From Planctomycetota bacterium (lineage in GTDB: Bacteria > Planctomycetota > UBA1135 > GCA-002686595), in the NCBI GenBank assembly GCA_029259635.1, contig JAJDEU010000051.1, positions 62,001-126,000 on the forward strand: a DNA stretch of 64,000 nt, given 5' to 3'. Positions 8,619 through 17,451 of the stretch are shown in pieces. Numbering within the stretch: position 1 is the first letter of the stretch; every line of letters begins with the position of its first letter. The notes under the pieces are model-generated. The model made no database searches, was not told where the DNA came from, and saw nothing but the letters and a program-made list of their open reading frames with translations. Made by a program: the position numbers and the translations under genes.

Positions 8619-9659
8619 CTACCAGTCCACGGCCAGCATCAGGCAGTGCAGACCGCTGCCAATGCCGAACATGGCCACTCGGTGACCGGGCTGAATGAAG
8701 CCGGCCTCCTCCGCCATACTGAAGCAGAGGGGCAGCGACACCGAGCCCACGTTGCCCAGAGTCTCGACGGTGGGGAAGTCGCGCTCCGGGTCCATCCCGA
8801 GCGTCTCGAGCAGGAGCTGGCGGTGCCGAACGCCGACCTGGTGGGTGACGTAGCGATCGATCGGGCGCTCCGCGAAATCAAACTCCCGCTGGAAGTCCGC
8901 CCAGGTCTCCCGAGCGAGGTCGTTGCCCGCCAACATGAGCGCCTCGGCGTCGGTGTGCATGAGCGGTCCGCTGCTCGTCTCCAGGCGATCGCCCTGACAC
9001 AACTCGTGATGCTGGGTTGCCGATCGCATCGCCCCGCCGAGGAGACGATGGACTCCACTCCCGTCGTTGCTCGCTCTCGACAAGATGACGGCAGCTGCGC
9101 CGGAGCCAATCGTCAGGGAAGCGAAGGCGGCTTTGAGTTCCGCTTTGCCGGCGCTCTCGGAGGCGAGCAGGGAGCGAAGCGTCTCTTCGACAAGCGGGCC
9201 GCCGTCCTCGCCGGCAACAACGAGCACGGTCTCCACGTGACCGAGCTCGATCTTCTCGGCGGCTAGCACCATCGCGTTCGCCACGCCGAGGCAAGCATTC
9301 GAGAGGTCGAACACTTCGCAGTCGTCGCGGAGTTCCAGTAGGCGATGAACGACGGAAGCCGTTGCGGGCTCCATAAAGTCGCGACAGACCGAAGCGTGAA
9401 TCAGGCAGCCGATACTCTTTCGATCCACTTCGCTCTTCGCGAGCGCGAGTTCGCCCGCCCGCGCCGCGACGGAACTCGGACGCGTGCCCGGCTCGAAGTG
9501 TCGCCGCTCGCGAATCCCCGACATCAGCTCGAGCCGACCGGTCCGCAGCCGCAGCTTTTCGTAGAGCGGACCCAAGCGCTCTTCGAGGGATTCCGAGCTG
9601 ACCACGCGCTGCGGAAGCGCGTGAGCGAAGGCTCGGATTTCTACATTTTGGAATCTCAT
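8619..9659 (-). CDS. oleA: OleA-like 3-oxoacyl synthase III (head-to-head acyl-CoA condensation)
   Basis: 346 residues, KAS III fold. The catalytic triad C123 (DLSNACLG), H273 (VTHQVG) and N303 (TLGNVGS) is complete. E97 in DFMEPATAS aligns by hand with the OleA glutamate that accepts the proton from the second acyl chain; that residue separates OleA from FabH. The C-terminal FGIGSGLHCLMLAVDW also matches the OleA ending. OleA joins two fatty acyl chains to a 2-alkyl-3-keto acid. It stands 285 bases upstream of the regulator-led operon on the same strand, and oleB/oleC lie at the far end. It may be transcribed from its own promoter in the 283-base divergent gap shared with dinB. Confidence 0.85.
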   Translation of the reverse strand: MRFQNVEIRAFAHALPQRVVSSESLEERLGPLYEKLRLRTGRLELMSGIRERRHFEPGTRPSSVAARAGELALAKSEVDRKSIGCLIHASVCRDFMEPATASVVHRLLELRDDCEVFDLSNACLGVANAMVLAAEKIELGHVETVLVVAGEDGGPLVEETLRSLLASESAGKAELKAAFASLTIGSGAAAVILSRASNDGSGVHRLLGGAMRSATQHHELCQGDRLETSSGPLMHTDAEALMLAGNDLARETWADFQREFDFAERPIDRYVTHQVGVRHRQLLLETLGMDPERDFPTVETLGNVGSVSLPLCFSMAEEAGFIQPGHRVAMFGIGSGLHCLMLAVDW

Positions 9660-9942
9660 GGCTCGATTTGGGCGGCAGAGACTAACGCTTGTCGCGCCCT
9701 CTTCCAGGAGCGATCCGAGTTCTTACCCGCCGACGGCTCGGGCCGCGGGCCCTCTCCACAGCCCGACGCTCGGCGACCGGCACCGGGAGAGCCGAGCGCG
9801 TTTTTCGAAAACAAAAGCCGCCAGAAAGCTCTGAGAAACCTGCCCCGACTCCTTGCCGGTTGACGGATCTTCTGATCCCCGTTCAGCTTGGACGGTCGCT
9901 CGACGCAGGCCATCGTCCCGCGTCCCCCGTGCCGAACACCCG

Positions 9943-11205
9943 ATGACGAGCCCCGCCCCAAAAATTCTGCACGCGGATATGGATGCTTTCTTCGCGTCCG
10001 TTGAGGTGCGGGATGATCCCAAGCTGGTCGGCTTGCCGGTCGCGGTGGGGGGCAAAGCGGACAGCCGCGGGGTGATCGCTGCGGCGAGCTACGAGGCTCG
10101 CGCTTTCGGTGTTCGCTCGGCGATGCCAACTGCCCGCGCACTCGAGCTGTGTCCGGATCTCGTTTTGGTCGCGCCCGACTTCGATCGCTACACGCGCGCG
10201 AGCGGTCAGATTATGGACGTCTTCCAGCGCTACACGCCGATGGTGGAGCCGCTCTCCCTCGACGAAGCCTTTCTCGACACTACCGGTTCCGAACGACTCT
10301 TCGGAGACTCGATCGAGATCGGCCGCCGTATCAAGCAAGACATTCTGCGCGAGACCGGACTTGTCGTCTCGATCGGTATCGCGCCGTCCAAGTTCTTGGC
10401 GAAGCTCGCCTCGGACCTCGACAAACCCAACGGCTTTCGCGTCATTCGCGAAGATGAGATACGAACCGTGCTCGACCCGCTGCCGGTCGAGAAGATCTTT
10501 GGTGTTGGACAACGCACGGCTCTGCGGTTGAAAGCGCTCGGCGTCGAGACGGTCGGCGACTTGGCGGCGCGAGACCGCGAAGACGTCTCGCGCGAGTTCG
10601 GAGCCAGTGGAGCTTGGATCTATGACCTGGCCCACGGTGAGGATCCGAGACGAGTAACGCCACGCCGCGACGAGAAGTCCCACGGCATGGAGCGCACTTT
10701 TCCCGAGGACATCTCCGATCGCGACAAGCTGCGGCTGTTGCTCTTCGAGTTCTGCGAGAGTGTCTCCTACGACCTCAGAACGCGCGGCCTGCGCGGTCGA
10801 ACGGTGTCGATCAAAGCGCGCTTTTGGAACTTTAAGACGGTCTCCCGCACGCGTACGCTCAGCTACCCGACCAACCTCGGGCCGCGCATTCACGCGACCG
10901 CCTGCGAGCTCTTGGATCGCGTCCCGCCCGGTCCGCTGCGCCTGCTCGGCGTGTCGGTCTCCAGCCTCGAGGACGTTCGCGCTCCTCGCCAAGCACAGCT
11001 GTTCGGCGAAGGAGACCCCGCCACTCCGGCGAAGGACGAGCGCATCAGTCTGGCCACCGCCGGCGTCGACAAGATCAAGCGCAAGTACGGCCGCGACGCC
11101 GTCGTACCGGCGAGCCTACTCTCGCGCTTGGCAGCAGCGCGCGCCTCGGACAATCGCGCGGCCGCTGAAAGTCAGGCTCGCAAGCCCCAGACGCACCACG
11201 CCTGA
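9943..11205 (+). CDS. dinB: DNA polymerase IV (Y-family)
   Basis: 420 residues, usual length 350-420. The N-terminal active site ILHADMDAFFASVEV carries the first catalytic Asp, and SLDEAFLD carries the second acidic pair. The fingers (GVIAAASYEARAFGVRSAMP), thumb helix-hairpin-helix (KIFGVGQRTALRLKALGV) and little-finger domain follow in order. A beta-clamp-type motif QAQLFGEG lies near the C-terminus. The role is translesion synthesis. I used the ATG at 9943, because the 30 codons upstream are Arg/Pro-rich and outside the family. Its 3' end overlaps the convergent methyltransferase gene by 34 bases. Confidence 0.95.
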   Translation: MTSPAPKILHADMDAFFASVEVRDDPKLVGLPVAVGGKADSRGVIAAASYEARAFGVRSAMPTARALELCPDLVLVAPDFDRYTRASGQIMDVFQRYTPMVEPLSLDEAFLDTTGSERLFGDSIEIGRRIKQDILRETGLVVSIGIAPSKFLAKLASDLDKPNGFRVIREDEIRTVLDPLPVEKIFGVGQRTALRLKALGVETVGDLAARDREDVSREFGASGAWIYDLAHGEDPRRVTPRRDEKSHGMERTFPEDISDRDKLRLLLFEFCESVSYDLRTRGLRGRTVSIKARFWNFKTVSRTRTLSYPTNLGPRIHATACELLDRVPPGPLRLLGVSVSSLEDVRAPRQAQLFGEGDPATPAKDERISLATAGVDKIKRKYGRDAVVPASLLSRLAAARASDNRAAAESQARKPQTHHA

Positions 11206-12050
11206 TTGGCGAAGAGCAGTCTTCCGTCATCGGCGCGGTACTCGAGTGTCTGTCGCTCGACCTCTTTCCAGACGCGCTCGCGCTGGTCGCTATCGAGTTC
11301 CGCGAGCATGCGTTTGAAACTGCTCGAGAGGTCGCCGAGGAATTGGCGGTACTCGTCAAACGAGTTGAAGTTCATGTGAACGGTGACGGACTCATGGGCG
11401 ACTTCGCGAAAGCCCGCGTCTTCGAACAACTTGTCGAGGGCGCCTTCGGCGCATAGACGAAAAGGGCCGGGTGCGTCGGCGGGCGGCGGATCGAGGTTCA
11501 GGACGCTTCGCGCGGCGCGCATCGGCGTTGCGAGAAAGGGCGCGGTCTGGGGCGCGCCCCAGACGGAGGCCGCGAAGTAGGCGCCGGGGCGGAGCGCTCT
11601 GTGAATGTTGGCAACCACGCGCGCGGGATCGAGCATCAGCATGACGCCCCAGCGCGAGACGGCTGCGTCAAAGCTCGCCTCTTCGAGATCCAGCTCGTGC
11701 GCGTCAACTTCGAGAAACTCGATATTGGACAGACCCGCTTGATCGGCGCGCTCTTTTCCAAAGCGGAGCATCTCGGGGGAGAGGTCGCAGGCCAGAACGC
11801 TGCCGGTCGGACCGACGACCTTGGCGGCGGTCACTGCGGGTTCCGCCACGCCTGTCGCGACATCGAGCACGCGAGCGCCGGCGCGCACGCGGCTCCGTTC
11901 GACGAGCCGTTCGTTGAGGTTGCTCGCTCCGCGCTCGAAGGTATCCCACCACTCGCTCCAGCCACTGGCGACGGAACTCCAGGCTGCCCGTTGGGTCTCT
12001 TGGAATTCGCCGGGATCGATGGCTTGTTGATCGTCGGAAGGAGTTGTCAT
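11172..12050 (-). CDS. Class I SAM-dependent methyltransferase
   Basis: 292 residues. Motif I reads RVLDVATGVAEPA (near 60-72), followed by the acidic loop ACDLSPEML and the post-motif AAVSRWGVMLMLDP. The central domain resembles the UbiE/menaquinone-type and small-molecule methyltransferases with an Ala-rich linker. The C-terminal 100 residues (MNFNSFDEYRQFLGDLSSSF) probably cap the substrate pocket. The substrate cannot be read from the sequence. The start is ATG at 12050 with GGAG seven bases upstream on the minus strand. It converges on dinB with a 34-base overlap of coding ends. Confidence 0.75.
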   Translation of the reverse strand: MTTPSDDQQAIDPGEFQETQRAAWSSVASGWSEWWDTFERGASNLNERLVERSRVRAGARVLDVATGVAEPAVTAAKVVGPTGSVLACDLSPEMLRFGKERADQAGLSNIEFLEVDAHELDLEEASFDAAVSRWGVMLMLDPARVVANIHRALRPGAYFAASVWGAPQTAPFLATPMRAARSVLNLDPPPADAPGPFRLCAEGALDKLFEDAGFREVAHESVTVHMNFNSFDEYRQFLGDLSSSFKRMLAELDSDQRERVWKEVERQTLEYRADDGRLLFANQAWCVWGLRA

Positions 12051-12207
12051 ATCGCTCGATGGTTCGGGTCTGCGCAGGTCTCGGGCTGGTGGCGCGAGTG
12101 TAGCGTCTGACGGGCCGACCGATACGTCGAGCGCGACGCTTCGCGAATCTGCACCGATACGATCAGGAGCTCTGTCCGAACCGGGGAGCAGAGAGGGGCG
12201 TTCGGCC

Positions 12208-12987
12208 CTACGCGACTTTTCGCGGGGTCGCAGGAGCGTCCGACTCCGCGCTTTGCAGCGATCGCGTTGAACGGTTGCCCACTCCGGTCGCCTCGACGAT
12301 CAGCCGTTCGACTAAAATCCCGATCGGAACGAGAATGAGGACCGGACCGATCAGTTCGCAAAACTCTTCGAGGTGAACGGTATAGCGCGTGATCTTGAAG
12401 CCGCGCAGCCTGAAGCTCGACTCGCTGAAGAAGCGTTCGGGAATCTCGCACATTAGAGCGAGCGCGAGCATGCCGAAGCCGAGCAAGGTGGTGAGTTGGG
12501 CTCGCCGGTCGCCGCGGAATCGTCGGAAGAGAAACGCAAAAGTGAAGAGGCCGATGATGGCGAGGATCGGTCCCATGACGCGGATCCACCAATAAACCGT
12601 GGAGTCGCCATTCGCGCCTGTGAGCAACCAGCCGATGCGCTCGTGCAGCGTGGTGAAGTCGTCCATCGACAGGTAGAGAAACAAGAGCGCGATCGGGTAC
12701 CAGCCGCGGCGTCGGTCGAGGCGCGCTGCGGCGAGGCAACTGAGACCGAGCACGGAGACGACGGTGATGCTGAGCCAGGAGAGAATGCTGAACTCTTGAT
12801 TGACGATGAACAGCGGTCGCAGGGCGGCGGGGAAGAGGTCGTCGAATCTCCAGGTGAGCCGGAGGACGGCGCTCACGATGGTTAAGAGCAGTCCGGCCGC
12901 GAACACCCACAGTCCGAAGATGACGGCGATCGGGAGGCGACGCTTTGAAGCGCTGGGGTGCGGAGCAGGGGCAGGGGAGCGGGACAT
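12208..12987 (-). CDS. Multi-pass membrane protein, function unknown
   Basis: 259 residues. Roughly six hydrophobic segments are visible, the clearest being IAVIFGLWVFAAGLLLTIVS, LSWLSITVVSVLGLSCLAA, IALLFLYLSM, MGPILAIIGLFTFAFLF, LLGFGMLALALM and LIGPVLILVPIGILV. A loop with DDFTTLHERIGWLL between the middle segments is acidic and could be a functional site. The C-terminal 30 residues are polar. I know no named family. The ATG at 12987 is preferred over the GTG two codons upstream. It sits between two methyltransferase genes on the same strand. Confidence 0.55.
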   Translation of the reverse strand: MSRSPAPAPHPSASKRRLPIAVIFGLWVFAAGLLLTIVSAVLRLTWRFDDLFPAALRPLFIVNQEFSILSWLSITVVSVLGLSCLAAARLDRRRGWYPIALLFLYLSMDDFTTLHERIGWLLTGANGDSTVYWWIRVMGPILAIIGLFTFAFLFRRFRGDRRAQLTTLLGFGMLALALMCEIPERFFSESSFRLRGFKITRYTVHLEEFCELIGPVLILVPIGILVERLIVEATGVGNRSTRSLQSAESDAPATPRKVA

Positions 12988-13101
12988 CAACACGAGAAGA
13001 CCGTCGGAATCTGGATGAACCGACTTAAGTGCTTCTCAGTAATCTGGTGCGATGCTCGGTTCTCCCCGGGAGAGCCGCCTTCAGAGCCGTGCGCGTTCGG
13101 T

Positions 13102-13926
13102 TTACCAGACGCGGGCGCGCGCCTGAATGAAGGAGTAGAAGAACACGGCGTTGGGGTCGTGGCCGACGAGGTCGAGCTCGGCGCGCATTCCTTCCACCGT
13201 CTCTTCGCTGACCTTGCCTGCTTCGAGCAGACCGGGCGCGCCGCTGAGTAGAAGGTCGCTCCAAAAAGCCAGAAATTCGGCGCGTTCGCCGGGAGCGCGA
13301 TTGTCCAAGTGAATGTTGCGGACCTTGGTGGTGATGTCCTGAAAGCCGACGGCGAGCAGCAGGTTGCCGAGCTTGGCACCGACGAAGGGATCGCCGCCGA
13401 GCTCGAGCTGGTAGTCGTTGAAGGCGAGCCAATAGGCCATCGTGTGCGGGCTGTAGGGATCGACGAAGAAGCTCGCGTTTTGAACTTCCGTGGCGACGAT
13501 GTTCGAGCCCGGCCGTAACACGCGGCGAACTTCGGAGAGAACGCGGGTGGGATCGCCGACGTGTTCGAGTACCCAACAGAGAAAAGCGCCGTCGAAGGAG
13601 CTGGCCTCAAAGGAGAGGCGAGTGGCGTCCTCCACTCGAAAATCGTAGCGATCCGCCGCCCACGCAACCTCGGAGAGATTCTGCTTGGCGCACTCGAGGT
13701 TCGCTTCGGAGCGATCGATGCCCGTAACGCGAAGGTCCGGGAAGTGGCGCAACAGAATCTCGGTCTGAGCTCCGACGCCGCAGCCGACCTCGAGCAAGTT
13801 GCGCGCTTTCCAAAAGGGCAACCGATCATGAACGCGATGTTCGAGGAAGCGAGCCTGGCTTCTCAGCCGGTCTTGCTCCTCGCGGGTGAAGCCGTGCAGG
13901 TATCCCTTCGGGGGCTCTTTCGACAT
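13102..13926 (-). CDS. Class I SAM-dependent methyltransferase
   Basis: About 274 residues from the ATG at 13926. Motif I is LLEVGCGVGAQTEILLRHFP, the ribose-binding acid lies in VTGIDRSEANLE, and motif II is DGAFLCWVLEHVGDP. Motif III is VLRPGSNIVATE. It resembles Methyltransf_11/31 proteins that act on small molecules; the substrate is unknown. A longer frame starts at 13980, but its first 18 residues are basic and unconserved-looking. The gene is divergent from the sigma-factor fusion at 14132, with about 200 bases between starts. Confidence 0.75.
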   Translation of the reverse strand: MSKEPPKGYLHGFTREEQDRLRSQARFLEHRVHDRLPFWKARNLLEVGCGVGAQTEILLRHFPDLRVTGIDRSEANLECAKQNLSEVAWAADRYDFRVEDATRLSFEASSFDGAFLCWVLEHVGDPTRVLSEVRRVLRPGSNIVATEVQNASFFVDPYSPHTMAYWLAFNDYQLELGGDPFVGAKLGNLLLAVGFQDITTKVRNIHLDNRAPGERAEFLAFWSDLLLSGAPGLLEAGKVSEETVEGMRAELDLVGHDPNAVFFYSFIQARARVW

Positions 13927-14131
13927 GGTCCCATTGTAGCGAATGAGAGCTCGTTTTCGGCCGCCTCGACCTTCATTCAACGAGGAGTCAGCTCAACCGC
14001 AGAAGTCGCCTGCGCCAGGCCGTTCGATCCGAGATATTCGGGATCACTGCCAGAAACGTACGAAAGGTGAGGTCCCTCGGAAGCGCTCAGTGTCTCTACG
14101 ATCGGAAGAGCGAAAACGCCTCTCCAGAGAC

Positions 14132-17100
14132 ATGAATCAGGGTCCTCAACATCCTCCCAACGCTGAGAAGCTCTTCGAGCACACTGAGTTTTTAACTCGG
14201 CTGGCCAATGGCTTGGTCGGGGACGCGCACGCGGCCGACGATCTGGTCCAAGACGCCTTTGTTGCTGCGCTCGAACATCCACCCCTGAGCCGAAGCTCTC
14301 TCGGATCGTGGCTGGCGAGTGTCATTCGCAATCGGGCATCGAATCGCCTCCGTCAAGAATCCAATCGAGTGCAGCGCGAGAGTGATTCCGCGCGCCACGA
14401 AAGTCAGGATTCCGATTCTCTCTCCGTCGATCGAATTGAATTTCAACGCGAGATGCTCGACGCGCTTTTAGCGCTACCCGCCGCGCAGCGATCCGTCGTC
14501 TATCTGCGCTACTACGAAGGGTTCACGCCATCCGAGATCGCGGTCCGACAAGGAGAGCCGGTCAAGACGATCAAGACGCGGCTATCGCGTGGATTGGCGT
14601 CGATTCGCAGCCACCTCGATCGTCGGGCGAAGGGCGGGCGAGACGCATGGCTGGCCGCTTTGGCGCCGTTTGCTCTTTCGACGGGAGTATCCGAACTCTC
14701 CGGCCCGCTCGCACGGACCGGAGTTGATGTGGGGGCCACTTCGGCCGCCGGGATGATTGGAGGGTTAGTGATGAAAAAGCTGATGCTGGTAGTGGCGGGG
14801 CTCGTTGCCGCGGTCGCTGGATGGCAGGCGTTGAGGGGGGAGGTGGCTTCGCCGGACGAGACGCAAGTCGTCCTGGCGTACTCCGAACTCGCGAGTCCCG
14901 CGAGCTCTCCAAGCCTCGACGTCGAACCCGTTGAGGTTGCCGTTGCGGGAGCTCGAGTGGCCGTTGAACCCGTCGCGCAGCTCACCGCGACGAAGCCCGA
15001 GTTCGGCGCACTGCGTATCGTGGTCACTTGGTACGACGGCTCGCCAGCTGAAGGCGTGGAAGTGCTGGGCCACACGATTGGCGCTTCCTCGGATCGCGAG
15101 ACTGACCATCGCGGAGTTACCGATGAGAGGGGCGAAGTGCTTCTAGAGGGATTGATCCCCGGCAAATTCGGCATGAGGGTCGCTCGCGGCTTCATCCGTC
15201 CGACTCCCCTAATCAGCGCAGGGGAGACAGCCGAGTTCACGTGGCAACATTCGCAGGGCGAAACCGTTCGCGGAGTTGTCGTTGACGGCGACGGAATCTC
15301 CGTCGCGAACGCGCAAATCTGGTTGAACCCTCGATCTGCCGATTGGCCGTCCGCATTTCGAGTAGCGATCACCAACTCGATGGGAAGATTTGAAGTGCGT
15401 GACCTGGATCGCCAAATGATGCCCGCGATGGGCGCGCGTGGTCCGGGATATCTACCGTCGTCCGACTTCGGCGTTTCGGAAATGCAGAGAGCGCCGGACG
15501 GATCTCGCGAGATCACCTTCGTCCTGGGAGAGCGCGCCGGCGGAATTCGAGGAACGGTGTATGACCCCGAAGGCATGCCTGTCCCGGGCGCTTTAGTCCA
15601 CGCAGGCGAATTCGGCGGAACACGCATTCAAGGAACGAAGACTTCCCAAGAGACGACACCCAGACTCGTTCCCGTCGCGACCGACGCCGAGGGTCGTTTC
15701 ACTCTCCCCGGTGGCTACAGAGCCCAGCCGACGCGCAGCAGTGTTCCCATCCACGCTCAGGCACGTGGATTTCCAACCTGGAGCGGGTTCGTAAGGGTTC
15801 CTGAGTCGGGGACGGTTGAATTCGACATCCAACTAGAACATGGAGCGACAGTCGTAGGCCGAGTCACCGATCAAGAGGGCAGGCCGGTGGCGAATGCACA
15901 AGTCGCTTGCGCACAACAGGAGCGCGGGCGTAATCGCACTGCCGCTTTTCCCATCCCTACCGCCATCACCGACGGGGAAGGCAACTTTCGCATGCCGTTC
16001 GTGCCTTCCGGATTTCAGCACTTCAACGCGACTCCGGAAAAATTGCAGCTGGGCCGTAGCTATCGAATGGCCGAATGCGCATCTGGCGAGACTACGACTC
16101 TCGACTTCCAACTCGATCCGTACCCGGCCGTTTCTGGATTCGTTGTTAATGCAGATGGTGAACCCCTCGTCGGTTGGCGACTGGACGCAAGGTCGGATCT
16201 TGGGTTTTGGCGTCAAACGCACACGGATGATTCGGGTGCTTTCAGCCTCACGAATGTTGGCGAGCATCCTATGAAACTGGACGTCCACGCTCCCAATGAA
16301 TGGTCACAGGCTCATCTAACGACCCGCGTTCATCCGGATACCGAGGGGCTGATGCTGGTGATCGAGGAGGTGGAGATCGAACGAGGATCTATCGCGGGCA
16401 CGGTTCGGAGCTTGGACGGATTGGTTCCAGAAGGTGCTTCCCTTTGGATAAGGAGTGAGAAAAACCCGAACCAGGGTCGGGGAGTCCCATTCGATTCGAT
16501 AACTGGGGAGTTCAGCTTCGGTCCGTATCCCGTCGGTCGACACCGACTGGTCCTGATGTTCGGAATGCGTACGGCAGCGCTCAGCGATTGGTTCGAGATC
16601 AACAGCGATGAAACCCTCGACGTTGGAATATTGTCCCCTCTGCCGACGGGGCGAGTGGAGATCATCGTCAATGGCGTCGAATTGGATAAAGCGGATGACC
16701 CCAGGATCTACGTCCGACGAGACGGCTACTTATCGGGAACGGTTCAGTGGACCGAAGGTCGTCTTCTCTCGAGTGAACTCGCCGAAGGTCGGTGGATGCT
16801 CATCACGAGTGGGAAGCACTTCTTCGCGCCAACTCCTGTCGATGTCGTTGAAGGAAAGACTCAAACGGTGCGAATTGAAATTCAGCCCTCGTTGATACTA
16901 AGGCTTCAATTGGAGTTTGCTAACGACGACTGGTCCGAGGTCGAGTACTCGTTCCGCGACCAGAATGGCGACCTTCTCCTCTCGCAACTCTATGGTCGCG
17001 GCTCGTTGGAACTGACGGGTTATGGCCTGGCCACCCGATTACCGCGTGGCTGGGTCACAGCGAAAATGGAGACGGACAACGGGCTTGTGGTAACCGCAGA

Positions 17101-17158
17101 TTTCGAAGTCACCGATTCGCCCGCGGGTCAAGAACCGCACAGCGTTTGTTTGGAATAG
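14132..17158 (+). CDS. ECF sigma factor fused to a transmembrane segment and carboxypeptidase-regulatory-like repeats
   Basis: 1008 residues. Residues 12-75 are sigma region 2 (FLTRLANGLVGDAHAADDLV, then SWLASVIRNRASNRLRQ). Residues 107-163 are sigma region 4 with the helix-turn-helix FTPSEIAVRQGEPVKTIKTR. A transmembrane segment follows at 214-233 (MKKLMLVVAGLVAAVAGW). The remaining ~770 residues are repeated beta-sandwich modules of carboxypeptidase-regulatory/CNA-B type (GATVVGRVTDQEGRPVANAQ, VRGVVVDGDGISVANAQI, IRGTVYDPEGMPVPGAL). The design suggests a sigma factor tethered to the membrane with an external sensor or structural part. Fusions of ECF domains to long C-terminal extensions are known from planctomycetes. 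The ATG at 14132 has AGAGA upstream. See also the internal start at 14771. Confidence 0.85.
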   Translation: MNQGPQHPPNAEKLFEHTEFLTRLANGLVGDAHAADDLVQDAFVAALEHPPLSRSSLGSWLASVIRNRASNRLRQESNRVQRESDSARHESQDSDSLSVDRIEFQREMLDALLALPAAQRSVVYLRYYEGFTPSEIAVRQGEPVKTIKTRLSRGLASIRSHLDRRAKGGRDAWLAALAPFALSTGVSELSGPLARTGVDVGATSAAGMIGGLVMKKLMLVVAGLVAAVAGWQALRGEVASPDETQVVLAYSELASPASSPSLDVEPVEVAVAGARVAVEPVAQLTATKPEFGALRIVVTWYDGSPAEGVEVLGHTIGASSDRETDHRGVTDERGEVLLEGLIPGKFGMRVARGFIRPTPLISAGETAEFTWQHSQGETVRGVVVDGDGISVANAQIWLNPRSADWPSAFRVAITNSMGRFEVRDLDRQMMPAMGARGPGYLPSSDFGVSEMQRAPDGSREITFVLGERAGGIRGTVYDPEGMPVPGALVHAGEFGGTRIQGTKTSQETTPRLVPVATDAEGRFTLPGGYRAQPTRSSVPIHAQARGFPTWSGFVRVPESGTVEFDIQLEHGATVVGRVTDQEGRPVANAQVACAQQERGRNRTAAFPIPTAITDGEGNFRMPFVPSGFQHFNATPEKLQLGRSYRMAECASGETTTLDFQLDPYPAVSGFVVNADGEPLVGWRLDARSDLGFWRQTHTDDSGAFSLTNVGEHPMKLDVHAPNEWSQAHLTTRVHPDTEGLMLVIEEVEIERGSIAGTVRSLDGLVPEGASLWIRSEKNPNQGRGVPFDSITGEFSFGPYPVGRHRLVLMFGMRTAALSDWFEINSDETLDVGILSPLPTGRVEIIVNGVELDKADDPRIYVRRDGYLSGTVQWTEGRLLSSELAEGRWMLITSGKHFFAPTPVDVVEGKTQTVRIEIQPSLILRLQLEFANDDWSEVEYSFRDQNGDLLLSQLYGRGSLELTGYGLATRLPRGWVTAKMETDNGLVVTADFEVTDSPAGQEPHSVCLE
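14759..14773 (+). promoter_or_regulatory. Internal Shine-Dalgarno plus in-frame ATG inside the sigma fusion gene
   Basis: GGAGG at 14759-14763 stands seven bases before ATG 14771, in frame with the long protein (residue 214). Translation from it would start MKKLMLVVAGLVAAVAGWQ, which looks like a signal peptide or anchor. The spacing is ideal and better than at the main start. Could yield a repeat protein lacking the sigma domain. Confidence 0.45.
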
Positions 17159-17160
17159 AC

Positions 17161-17212
17161 GATACGGAGTCAGGCTCCACTCCAGTCCGATACGGAGTCA
17201 GGCTCCACTCCA
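17161..17212. repeat. Two tandem copies of a REP-like 24-base unit
   Basis: GATACGGAGTCAGGCTCC followed by ACTCCA occurs at 17161-17184 and again at 17189-17212, separated by GTCC. An inverted relative (GGAGCCTGGCTCCGTATC) lies at 17434-17451. The first copy begins two bases after the stop of the sigma fusion gene. The internal GGAGTCAGGCTCC is itself nearly palindromic, as in repetitive extragenic palindromes. Confidence 0.8.
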
Positions 17213-17451
17213 AACCTCAACAGTCAACCAGTACCGCACAAACCGCAATTTACGATTCCGTCGCCTCGCGGAATTGGCTCGACAACTTAGAGCTTGCCCC
17301 GACACTTGGCGCCACATCTTCAAGCGCGGTCCTGAGAGCAGAGGTCGGGCGCATGACCGTGCTATTTCACACTTGGATTTATAAGCAACTAGAAGAGCTT
17401 GTGCGGTACTCACCAATGGTTGAGGTTTGGATAGGAGCCTGGCTCCGTATC
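17189..17451. mobile_element. MITE-like element with about 50-base imperfect terminal inverted repeats
   Basis: The left end (17189-17241) and the reverse complement of the right end (17399-17451) align through GATACGGAGYCAGGCTCC, CCAAACCTCAAC and AGTACCGCACAA with a few mismatches. The ~155-base interior shows no credible gene. No transposase is present, so the element would be non-autonomous, mobilised in trans, perhaps by a REP-associated (IS200-like) transposase elsewhere. Its right end provides the last ~23 codons of the rhomboid gene on the minus strand. Confidence 0.55.

Noticed and set aside
1..9659. Calling the cluster a ladderane cluster
   Set aside because: No radical SAM enzymes are visible and only one ketosynthase is present. 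The resemblance is limited to CrtI-like plus FAS II genes.
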